The notes beneath the pieces were generated by a model, which ran no database searches, was not told where the DNA came from, and was given only the letters and a program-made list of their open reading frames with translations. Positions 58,157-64,000 of a DNA stretch of 64,000 bases are shown piece by piece. The DNA comes from Kribbella voronezhensis (GTDB taxonomy: Bacteria; Actinomycetota; Actinomycetes; Propionibacteriales; Kribbellaceae). Position 1 is the first letter of the stretch, and each line of letters opens with the position of its first letter. Location of the stretch: assembly GCF_004365175.1 (NCBI RefSeq), contig NZ_SOCE01000001.1:1785154-1849153 (forward strand), given 5' to 3'. The position numbers and the translations under genes were made by a program.

Positions 58157-59797
58157 GTGAGGCTCCGCAAGCTCGTAGTACTGACTTCCGCCGTTCTCAC
58201 CCTGCTCGGCGGCATGGCCTTGCCGGCAACAGCGGCCACGGAGACGAGCCAGACGACGATGCAGCCGGCGAGCGTCGCGAACGGGGCGATCTCGCGACAG
58301 GAGATGCTGCTGCGATCCGCCTCCTGGATCCGCGACCAGGTGCCGTACAGCCAGGACAACGCCAGCCCGCACGTGAACGAGTTCGGCAGTTATCGCCGGG
58401 ACTGCTCCGGCTTCCTCTCGATGGCCTGGCACCTCGGCAGCTCGCTCACCACGGCTTCACTGCCGAGCGTCATGCACGCGATCGCGTACGACGACCTGCA
58501 GCCGGGCGACGCCTTGCACCGTACTTCGGGCGGCGTCAACCACGTCGCTCTGTTCGTCCGCTGGGCCGACGTCGCGCGGACCCGGCCGACGGTGCGCGAG
58601 GAGTACGACTACGGGCACATCGCCGAAGAGCGGACCTGGACCAACTCGTACCTGAAGACCTTCACGCCGTACCGCTACAACAAGGTCGCCGGTGCGACGG
58701 CGAGTCCCGGCTCGTGGGTCGGCCAGGATGTGGTCGGGCGGCTGATCTCGTTCGCTGCCACCGCGGACGGATCCGTCCAGCTCACCGCACAGACCGCACC
58801 GGCGACGCAGACCTGGCAGTCGACGGTGATCGAACCGCCGGGCAGCGTCGCCGTCGACAGCCGGATCACCACCACCCTCGACGCGGTCGGCCGCGCGTAC
58901 TACTTCGCCATCACCCCTGACGGCAAGCTCCGGGCCGGCTACGAGACCAGCCCCGGCGCCGCGCAGTGGGTCTCGGGAACGATCGAGCCGACGACCGACC
59001 TCGACGGCGTCGAGACCGTCCACCTGACCGGCGATCCCGCCGCCTCGATCGATGCCCGGGGCAAGCTCACGTACTTCGCCCGGACCACCGACGGTCGGCT
59101 CTTCCACGGCTGGCAGGACACACCCGGCAGCTCGCTGTGGCACGCCACCATCATCCCCGATTCGGTCTCCAACCAGCAGCTCAGCATCACCTCGCGGCCG
59201 GTCGTTGCCCAGGACAGCCTCGGCCGCATCGCCTTCCTGACCCGCAAGGCCGACGGCAACCTGCTCTACGGCCGCCAGGCGGCACCGGGTACAGGTCCTT
59301 GGAAGACCGCCACCATCGCAACCTCGCCGCTGGCCGGTGACCCGTCTGTCGCCGTGGATGTCTCCGGAAAGCTCGTCTACTTCGCCCGCACGGTCGACGG
59401 GAAGCTCTTCCACGGCTGGCAGACCACGGCGGGCGCGGACACCTGGCAGTCGACCACCATCCAGCCGACCACCGACACCGACGGCGTCGAGACCGTCCAG
59501 CTCGCCGGTGAGCCGGTTATCTCCCTCGACAACGGTGCCAAACTCACCTACTTCATCCGTACGACGGACGGCCGCCTCCTGCACGGCTGGCAGCAGACCC
59601 CGGGCTCGGACCCCTGGCACTCGACGATCATCCGCGACGCCACAACCAGCCAGCCGCCAAGCCTTGCCGCCGACCCCGCCGTCTACCTCGACTCCGCCGG
59701 CAAACTGGTATTCGTTGCCATCAGCACCAACGCCACCCTGATCCAAGCCTGGCAACACACCCCCGGCACCGGCCCCTGGCACCTCGCCCCCCTCTGA
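58157..59797 (+). CDS. Secreted NlpC/P60-like protein with lectin-like beta-propeller tail
   Basis: The 546-residue exported protein has a signal to about residue 27 and an NlpC/P60-like papain-fold domain with Cys83 (DCSGFLSMAWHL) and His129 (GVNHVALFVRW). About six 55-residue beta repeats follow, each ending near W-x-S/A-T-(V/T)-I and carrying DGKLFHGWQ-like motifs, as in PLL-type propellers. It may cleave peptidoglycan while the propeller binds glycans. GTG 58157 has AGGAGA upstream. Confidence 0.8.
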   Translation: MRLRKLVVLTSAVLTLLGGMALPATAATETSQTTMQPASVANGAISRQEMLLRSASWIRDQVPYSQDNASPHVNEFGSYRRDCSGFLSMAWHLGSSLTTASLPSVMHAIAYDDLQPGDALHRTSGGVNHVALFVRWADVARTRPTVREEYDYGHIAEERTWTNSYLKTFTPYRYNKVAGATASPGSWVGQDVVGRLISFAATADGSVQLTAQTAPATQTWQSTVIEPPGSVAVDSRITTTLDAVGRAYYFAITPDGKLRAGYETSPGAAQWVSGTIEPTTDLDGVETVHLTGDPAASIDARGKLTYFARTTDGRLFHGWQDTPGSSLWHATIIPDSVSNQQLSITSRPVVAQDSLGRIAFLTRKADGNLLYGRQAAPGTGPWKTATIATSPLAGDPSVAVDVSGKLVYFARTVDGKLFHGWQTTAGADTWQSTTIQPTTDTDGVETVQLAGEPVISLDNGAKLTYFIRTTDGRLLHGWQQTPGSDPWHSTIIRDATTSQPPSLAADPAVYLDSAGKLVFVAISTNATLIQAWQHTPGTGPWHLAPL

Positions 59798-59840
59798 CCC
59801 CCACCTCCACCCAGCCCTCGAGGCCGCATCCCGTGCCTGC

Positions 59841-60650
59841 TCAGCGCTCTGGGCGTCGGCGGGGGCGGTGGGGGCGGCGGGATGGGGGGACGGACGGCGT
59901 GCGGCGTGGGCGGGGCACCAGGCGGTCGGCGTGGCCGGTGCCCTCGGAGCGTAGGACGACCTCGCGTGGTTCGTCGAGGTCGACCACCTTCGGCGGCGGT
60001 GGGACGTACGCCGGCTCGGCGTACGACTCTTCGACCGGCTCGGGCTCGGGCTCGGGCTCGACCCGCGCCGGCTTGGCGCGGGCAGCCGCCTCCTTGCTGA
60101 CCCGCGGCTTCGGCGCCGCGATCGGCGCCGGAGGAACGTAGACCTTGACCTTCTTCTTCGGCAGCTTGGTCCTGAGCTCGATCCCGAGTTGCGGAATCAG
60201 GTTGCCGATGACAACGATGGTGACAGCAACGGACAACACGCTGCAGCCTGCCAGCAGGATCGAATGGAAACCGGCCGCCCAGTTCGACGGACCCGTCCGG
60301 CGCATCGCGGCGATCATCGCGACCACGACGACATTGGTGATCGCCACGGAGATCGTCGCGGCCGTCGTCCAGCCGAGCACCTTCCGCTCCAGCCCGACTT
60401 CGTCCGACGCCGCGACCAGGCCTGCGATCAGGCCTGCCAGGACGGGAACGGTGTAGACCATCGCCAAAGTCAGGCCCGGACTGGCGACCAGGTAGAAGAC
60501 GTCGAAGACGACCGCGGTACCGGCGAGGGCCGCGGCGAAGCAGATCACCATCGGCGGGTACGCCCGCACGATGGCGACCGCGTCGGCGGGCACCGTCCTG
60601 ATCATCCGGTAGTGCACAGGGTCCCCATCGATAGAAGCTGTCAGCCCCAT
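59841..60650 (-). CDS. Membrane protein with basic proline-rich cytoplasmic tail
   Basis: The protein (about 269 residues from ATG 60650; 60668 is also possible) has about four or five membrane helices (YPPMVICFAAALAGTAVVFDVF; LAMVYTVPVLAGLIAGLVAA; later SILLAGCSVLSVAVTIVVIG). A Pro/Ala/Lys/Arg/Glu-rich tail spans about 170-269. No clear ribosome site fixes the start. It is reminiscent of actinobacterial plasmid-spread or cell-division membrane proteins in layout only. The function is unknown. Confidence 0.7.
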   Translation of the reverse strand: MGLTASIDGDPVHYRMIRTVPADAVAIVRAYPPMVICFAAALAGTAVVFDVFYLVASPGLTLAMVYTVPVLAGLIAGLVAASDEVGLERKVLGWTTAATISVAITNVVVVAMIAAMRRTGPSNWAAGFHSILLAGCSVLSVAVTIVVIGNLIPQLGIELRTKLPKKKVKVYVPPAPIAAPKPRVSKEAAARAKPARVEPEPEPEPVEESYAEPAYVPPPPKVVDLDEPREVVLRSEGTGHADRLVPRPRRTPSVPPSRRPHRPRRRPER

Positions 60651-60719
60651 TGTGCCGGTACCCGGCACGCAGCGTCACAATCGGCACACCCCGATCGACG
60701 GTCGGCGGCCGCGGACACG

Positions 60720-60758
60720 CAGAAGGCGCGCGACCAGCTGCTGGTCGCGCGCCTTCTG
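60720..60758 (-). terminator. 18-bp stem terminator after the methyltransferase gene
   Basis: CAGAAGGCGCGCGACCAG and CTGGTCGCGCGCCTTCTG form a perfect 18-bp stem with a 3-nt loop. It lies between the methyltransferase stop and the next co-directional gene, insulating them. There is no U-tract. Confidence 0.75.
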
Positions 60759-60772
60759 ATTGCTGCTGTAGG

Positions 60773-61600
60773 TCAGTTCTTCTTGGCGATCCCTGCCATC
60801 AGAATGCGCTGGTACGGCTGGAGATCTTCGGCGGCCGGCACTTCGGCATCCGGGTCCTCCGGGAACCAGCGAGCCAGGAAGTCCAGGCCGGGCGGCACCA
60901 GCGGCAGGCCGAGGAAGTGCTGCTCGATCCGCTCCGGCGTCCGGATCCAGCCGTTGCCCAGGCTCTCCAGGCCGGCCTGCTCCATCGCCTTCTGCAGCGG
61001 CTCACCGGTGTCGACGAAGTCCGTGATGAACAAGTAGCTGCCGGAGGGCAGCGCGTTCATCAGCGTGCGGACCCACTCGTCCGGCTTCTCGTCGTCGTGG
61101 AAGTGCATGTGGATGCCGACGATCATCAACGCGATCGGACGGGTGAAGTCCAGGTGGTCGGTGATCTCCTTGTTGTCCAGGATGCCCTGCGGGTCGCGCA
61201 GATCCGCGGTCACGACGATCGTGCTGTCGTCGGTGGCCAGCAGCGCGCGGCCGTGCGCGAGCACGATCGGGTCGACGTCGACGTACACGACCTTCGCCCT
61301 CGGGTTGACCTCCTGCGCCGCCTGGTGCGTGTTCTTCTGCGTCGGCAGGCCGCTGCCGATGTCGAGGAACTGGTCGATGCCCGCCGTGCGCGCGAGGTAC
61401 TGAACGCCCTTGACCAGGGCAGCCCGGTTCTCGATCGCGCAGCGACCGGCGTCCGGCACGTACTTCAGGTAGGTCGCCGCACCCTCGCGGTCGGCGGCGA
61501 AGTTGTCCTTGCCACCGAGCAACGCGTCGTACACGCGCGCGATGGTCGGCTGGGAGGTGTCGAAGCCGGGAGTCGCGTCCGGGCCGTCGGGAGTCGCCAT
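60773..61600 (-). CDS. SAM-dependent methyltransferase (PF04672-type)
   Basis: The 275-residue protein matches the actinobacterial S-adenosyl methyltransferase family: DTSQPTIARVYDALLGGKDNFAADRE, FLDIGSGLPTQKNTHQAAQE, ARVVYVDVDP and a later ADLRDPQGILDNKE. Many genomes hold numerous copies of unknown target. It is followed by a strong terminator and stands alone. A promoter with TAGGCT as -10 lies upstream on the minus strand. Confidence 0.9.
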   Translation of the reverse strand: MATPDGPDATPGFDTSQPTIARVYDALLGGKDNFAADREGAATYLKYVPDAGRCAIENRAALVKGVQYLARTAGIDQFLDIGSGLPTQKNTHQAAQEVNPRAKVVYVDVDPIVLAHGRALLATDDSTIVVTADLRDPQGILDNKEITDHLDFTRPIALMIVGIHMHFHDDEKPDEWVRTLMNALPSGSYLFITDFVDTGEPLQKAMEQAGLESLGNGWIRTPERIEQHFLGLPLVPPGLDFLARWFPEDPDAEVPAAEDLQPYQRILMAGIAKKN

Positions 61601-61779
61601 CGGCGGAGCCTTCGTGTGGAGGGGAATCGTCGCGCTCAGCCTAGTGCATATCCATACCAGTGGAAGGCTGGATCACCCGTCCCGGGAGTGTTTCTGGCAA
61701 GGATTCCAGGTCCCCCGCCCACCTACCTGATCCCTCAACCAAAGAGCCCACTTTTCACTTCTCCCCGGCACTCGATCCT

Positions 61780-61802
61780 CCTCCTCGTTCGGGAGGCTTT
61801 TT
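61780..61802 (+). terminator. Orphan plus-strand intrinsic terminator
   Basis: CCTCC (61780-61784) pairs with GGAGG (61792-61796) across a 7-nt loop and is followed by CTTTTT. This is the classic form, rare in this GC-rich window. No plus-strand gene lies upstream within 2 kb; upstream genes run the other way. It may end a small RNA or block antisense reading. Confidence 0.5.
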
Positions 61803-61908
61803 GCGCGGTATGGAGGCGTTTCCACTCACCGTGAGCTACCGCCGCGCCCAAGCCGCGCGACGCGATTTGCACGGTGGGTAATCGATCGGACACAGAGGCC
61901 TTGAACGT

Positions 61909-61943
61909 GTACGATGCAAATGCAAGCCCAAATGCACGTGCAT
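61909..61943 (+). promoter_or_regulatory. Palindromic element upstream of DUF397 (copy 1)
   Basis: The element reads GTACGA, then ATGCAAGC, then the perfect palindrome ATGCACGTGCAT (61932-61943), 29 bp upstream of the DUF397 ATG. TACGAT at 61910-61915 with CGGACA 17 bp earlier may be the promoter. A second copy is at 62984-63014, upstream of the XRE gene. Confidence 0.65.
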
Positions 61944-61972
61944 ATGCCAAAGACGTACGGAAGGTGCAGCTG

Positions 61973-62206
61973 ATGACTGCTATCTACAACGGCATGCCCG
62001 GGGACGCGACGAGCGAGCTGACCTGGCGGAAGAGTCAGCGCAGCGGCCCCAACGGCAACTGCGTAGAGGTGGCGAAGCTGGCGGATGGTGGCGTGGCGAT
62101 GCGGAACTCGCGTTTCACGTCCGGACCGGCGCTGGTGTTCACCAAGGCTGAGATCGAGGCATTCCTCGGCGGAGTCCACGACGGGGAGTTCGACGATCTC
62201 GTCTGA
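61973..62206 (+). CDS. DUF397 protein
   Basis: The 77-residue protein has the DUF397 signature (ELTWRKSQRSGPNGNCVEVA and VAMRNSRFTSGPALVFTKAEIEAFL). DUF397 proteins are small partners of XRE-DUF5753 regulators, WhiJ/BldB-like, and act in development or antibiotic control. AAGG lies before ATG 61973. Unlike the usual side-by-side layout, its likely XRE partner is 1.1 kb away beyond two tiny genes. Both share an upstream element. Confidence 0.9.
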   Translation: MTAIYNGMPGDATSELTWRKSQRSGPNGNCVEVAKLADGGVAMRNSRFTSGPALVFTKAEIEAFLGGVHDGEFDDLV

Positions 62207-62224
62207 TCCAGACCAGCACAAGCA

Positions 62225-62262
62225 AGAGGCCCCTTCCCCAGGCGAGTGGTGAGGGGGCCTCT
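62225..62262 (+). terminator. Terminator after DUF397
   Basis: AGAGGCCCC (62225-62233) and GGGGCCTCT (62254-62262) form a 9-bp perfect stem with a 20-nt loop, 18 bp after the DUF397 stop. Confidence 0.7.
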
Positions 62263-62330
62263 GATGTTCTGGGCGGCCCTGCAGCCCCGGCCGAGCAAGT
62301 GGAGACAGCAGAACAGCTGCGGGCAGCAAG

Positions 62331-62369
62331 ACAAGAAGGCCGATCTTCAGCGAAGATCGGCCTTCTTGT
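62331..62369. terminator. 18-bp stem hairpin between convergent transcripts
   Basis: ACAAGAAGGCCGATCTTC and GAAGATCGGCCTTCTTGT form a perfect 18-bp stem with a 3-nt loop. It lies after the DUF397 terminator and 75 bp beyond the stop of the minus-strand microgenes, so it can stop both directions. The 60720 hairpin shares the AGAAGGC/GCCTTCT ends. Confidence 0.75.
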
Positions 62370-62444
62370 TCACCGCGGCGGTGGCTGGCCGCGGGGCGGC
62401 CACCGAAGTGGCCGTCGCTCGTCGAGGAGGAAGTGGCTACTGCT

Positions 62445-62660
62445 TCACTGCACGGTGAGCGGCCAGAGCTGCTCGCTCGGAAGTTCGGAGGCGCCGGTGG
62501 TCGCCGCGCCGTCCACAGTGATTCGCAGTCCGGTGAACTTGGGCGTCATGACTCGCTGGTACCGCGACGCCCGGTCGGGCTCCGCGACGTACTCGGCGAT
62601 CAGGTGATCACCCAACCAGATCCGCACCATCTTCCAGCCTCCTGCTCGGTCGCTGTTCAT
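62445..62660 (-). CDS. Small hypothetical protein (71 aa) of a two-gene microoperon
   Basis: The 71-residue protein (MVRIWLGDHLIAEYVAEPDR in its first third; then FTGLRITVDGAATTG) looks beta-rich and has no predicted membrane segment. No family is recognised. ATG 62660 overlaps the stop of the upstream 63-residue gene by 4 bp (ATGA), which supports that both are real. It sits between DUF397 and its XRE partner. Confidence 0.6.
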   Translation of the reverse strand: MNSDRAGGWKMVRIWLGDHLIAEYVAEPDRASRYQRVMTPKFTGLRITVDGAATTGASELPSEQLWPLTVQ

Positions 62661-62848
62661 CCCAGGCTCACGATCGGATCCCCGTCGAGTTGACGGACGC
62701 CGCGAAGCCAGCCTTCGAAGGCCCATCGCTGCTGCTCGGGGCAGCGCGCGACGAGTTCCTGGATCTCCCGCTCGGTCAGCTCGTCGGGCGCCCGGCCACC
62801 GCTGGTGTCGGCGCCGCTCTCGACGGCCTCGATGTCGTGGTTGCTCAT
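62657..62848 (-). CDS. Small acidic hypothetical protein (63 aa), first gene of the microoperon
   Basis: The 63-residue protein reads SNHDIEAVESGADTSGGRAP, then ELTEREIQELVARCPEQQRWAFEGWLRGV: an acidic, probably disordered N-terminus and one amphipathic helix. No family is recognised. Only a weak ribosome site is seen. The shared palindromic element lies about 155 bp upstream, so it could be controlled with the XRE/DUF397 pair. Confidence 0.55.
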   Translation of the reverse strand: MSNHDIEAVESGADTSGGRAPDELTEREIQELVARCPEQQRWAFEGWLRGVRQLDGDPIVSLG

Positions 62849-62983
62849 CGACTCGGGTTCCCCAACCAGTCGTGCCGGCGTCTCCGCCGACGATCAGTGG
62901 ACCGGCCTGCCGAATCACGCGATGTCACTGGTTGCGAGATTCAGCTCACCTTCTGTGCATGAAGCAATCATGGCGGTCGCACA

Positions 62984-63014
62984 GTACGAATGCAAGCGCC
63001 CAATGCACGTGCAT
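62984..63014. promoter_or_regulatory. Palindromic element upstream of XRE regulator (copy 2)
   Basis: GTACGA, ATGCAAGC and the perfect palindrome ATGCACGTGCAT (63003-63014) recur in the same order and nearly the same spacing as at 61909-61943. Only these two copies were noticed in the window. It is a likely binding site of the XRE regulator or a shared partner. Confidence 0.65.
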
Positions 63015-63138
63015 CCGCACGTTTTTCAGTTGTGACCGTTTTGAGGCCGTTTTCAGGCGTGGATCGGCCTTCCAGGCCCCTCGCCGGGCCGGAGATCAGG
63101 GCCGAAACGGCCGAACTTTGTCAGAACATGTCCGAAAA

Positions 63139-63167
63139 CTGGCATCGATGCCGCAACCGGCTACGAT
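63139..63167 (+). promoter_or_regulatory. Promoter of the XRE regulator with palindromic spacer
   Basis: CTGGCA (63139-63144), 17 bp and TACGAT (63162-63167) form a promoter-like pair. The perfect palindrome GGCATCGATGCC (63141-63152) overlaps the -35 box. It predicts a leader of about 140 nt. Confidence 0.45.
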
Positions 63168-63316
63168 GACGCTCTGTGACCGGAACCCAGAGTGCGGCCA
63201 CTCGAGGCGACTCTTGTGTAAGAACTTCGACAGTTCGGTGCGAGGACGTGCGATGATTTGGTCGGGGTGGGCAGACCGTCCGCTACGGGGCAGCTGGGGT
63301 GTCGTCGGAGGTGAGC

Positions 63317-64000
63317 GTGACTGAGTCGGGCGCGCAGAGCGGACCGACAGCGCTGCGAATCATTCTCGGAGCGCATCTCCGCCGGATGCGGGAGGCGGCC
63401 GGTATCAGCCGGTCGGACGCCGGCTGGGAGATCCGCTCATCGGAGTCCAAGGTCAGCCGGATGGAGCTCGGCCGGGTCGGGTTCAAGGAACGCGACGTCG
63501 GCGACCTGCTCACGCTGTACGGCCTGGACGACGGCGAGGAGCGCGAGCGGCTGATGGCCCTCGCCCGGGACGCGAACAACCCGGGCTGGTGGCACCGCTT
63601 CGGCGACGTACTGCCGAGCTGGTTCCACTCCTATCTCGGCCTCGAAGCGGCCGCGCAACTGATTCGTACCTACGAGCTGCAGTTCGTCCCCGGCCTGCTG
63701 CAGACCCCGGAGTACGTGCGGGCAGTCGTCCAGCTCGGTCGCGGGCTGATCCCGGCCGAAGAGGTCGAGCGCCGGGTCGCGCTGCGGGTCAGCCGCCAGG
63801 AGGTGCTGCACCGTACGCCGACCCCGGTCCGGCTCTGGGCGGTCGTCGACGAGTCCGTCCTGCGCCGTCCCATCGGCGGCGTGAAGGCGATGCGGATCCA
63901 GCTCGAGGCGCTGCTCGAAGCAACCCACATGCCGAACGTGACGCTCCAGGTGATGCCGTTCGAGTCCGGCGGCCACGCGGCCACCGGCGGTGCGTACAGC
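63317..64000 (+). CDS. XRE-family regulator with DUF5753 domain (WhiJ-like), truncated by window end
   Basis: The first 228 residues are visible. A helix-turn-helix (ILGAHLRRMREAAGISRSDA, then SESKVSRMELGRVGF, about 12-60) is followed by a DUF5753 domain (GWWHRFGDVLPSWFHSYLGLEA; LIRTYELQFVPGLLQTPEYVRA; later RTPTPVRLWAVVDESVLRRPIGG). GTG 63317 has GGAGG 5 bp upstream. WhiJ-type proteins pair with DUF397 partners in development and secondary metabolism. The DUF397 gene at 61973 with the shared palindrome is the probable partner. Confidence 0.92.
   Translation, partial: MTESGAQSGPTALRIILGAHLRRMREAAGISRSDAGWEIRSSESKVSRMELGRVGFKERDVGDLLTLYGLDDGEERERLMALARDANNPGWWHRFGDVLPSWFHSYLGLEAAAQLIRTYELQFVPGLLQTPEYVRAVVQLGRGLIPAEEVERRVALRVSRQEVLHRTPTPVRLWAVVDESVLRRPIGGVKAMRIQLEALLEATHMPNVTLQVMPFESGGHAATGGAYS

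Larger units (their letters stand above)
61601..61972. other. Intergenic region between methyltransferase and DUF397 genes
   Basis: The 372-bp gap has no convincing gene. It holds the minus-strand methyltransferase promoter, a plus-strand intrinsic terminator (61780-61802) with no known upstream gene, and the DUF397 promoter element (61909-61943). A small RNA ending at the terminator is possible. Confidence 0.5.
62849..63316. other. Intergenic region upstream of the XRE regulator
   Basis: The 468-bp gap has no convincing gene. It holds the second palindromic element (62984-63014), a promoter-like pair at 63139-63167, and inverted segments GGCCGTTT (63045-63052) and AAACGGCC (63105-63112) that could fold with a 52-nt loop. 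Confidence 0.5.

Noticed and set aside
63045..63112. GGCCGTTT/AAACGGCC stem as a riboswitch
   Set aside because: An 8-bp stem with a 52-nt loop matches no known class and may be chance in this GC-rich DNA.
1..64000. tRNA, rRNA or replication origin
   Set aside because: No cloverleaf, conserved rRNA block, DnaA-box cluster or parS array was noticed by eye; a tRNAscan search would settle the tRNA point.

Overview
The window comes from a very GC-rich, gene-dense actinobacterium. DUF397 and XRE-DUF5753 proteins, ECF sigma factors with SnoaL-like tails, an F420-type LLM oxidoreductase, many GTG starts and many ATGA stop/start overlaps fit the order Propionibacteriales. A soil or plant-associated Kribbella-like organism is my best guess, inferred from gene content and codon use rather than proven. 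No rRNA, tRNA, CRISPR array or intact insertion sequence was seen.

Region 1 (about 2.1-22 kb) is a carbohydrate-use island. It holds a secreted GH31 glycosidase, a serine hydrolase, a Gfo/Idh oxidoreductase divergent from a ROK regulator, and a five-gene operon (binding protein, two permeases, two secreted DUF4832-type proteins). A GH29 fucosidase, a NarL-type two-component pair and a secreted GH30-like enzyme follow. The Gfo/Idh promoter and the ABC operon promoter share an element at the same place next to the -10 box, which suggests one sugar regulon run by the ROK protein.

Region 2 (22-35 kb) is mixed. It has two Pro/Asp-rich microproteins, a double-GNAT acetyltransferase, a heterodimeric ABC exporter, a decayed acetyltransferase and an orphan SecD-head-like membrane protein. 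A four-gene operon (lipoprotein, Nramp-like transporter with altered metal-site motifs, two PRC-barrel proteins) has its ribosome site inside a hairpin. CsbD, an ECF sigma factor, a RibD-C reductase, an Endo H-type GH18 enzyme, a GNAT and an orphan MT0933-type antitoxin follow.

Region 3 (35-45 kb) holds a DinB/pentapeptide protein, a gntR-acdS (ACC deaminase) pair, a PfpI-type protein, a three-gene redox operon behind a double palindromic operator, and a LacI-regulated LplABC-type sugar transporter.

Region 4 (45-52 kb) is the most notable. A guanidine-I (ykkC) riboswitch leads an operon of an APC permease, two urea-carboxylase-associated proteins (carboxyguanidine deiminase-like), a stand-alone carboxyltransferase and allophanate hydrolase. 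The biotin carboxylase and biotin carrier domains of a complete guanidine/urea carboxylase are missing. Just upstream lies a 252-bp near-palindromic intergenic element.

Region 5 (52-64 kb) has a UBP zinc-finger protein, a second ECF sigma factor, an LLM oxidoreductase, an ABC-2 exporter divergent from a regulator carrying an IS30-like helix-turn-helix, a geranylgeranyl-reductase-like flavoprotein, an NlpC/P60-like secreted protein, a methyltransferase, and a DUF397/XRE pair split by two tiny genes. Both sides of that pair carry the same palindromic site. The last gene runs off the window.
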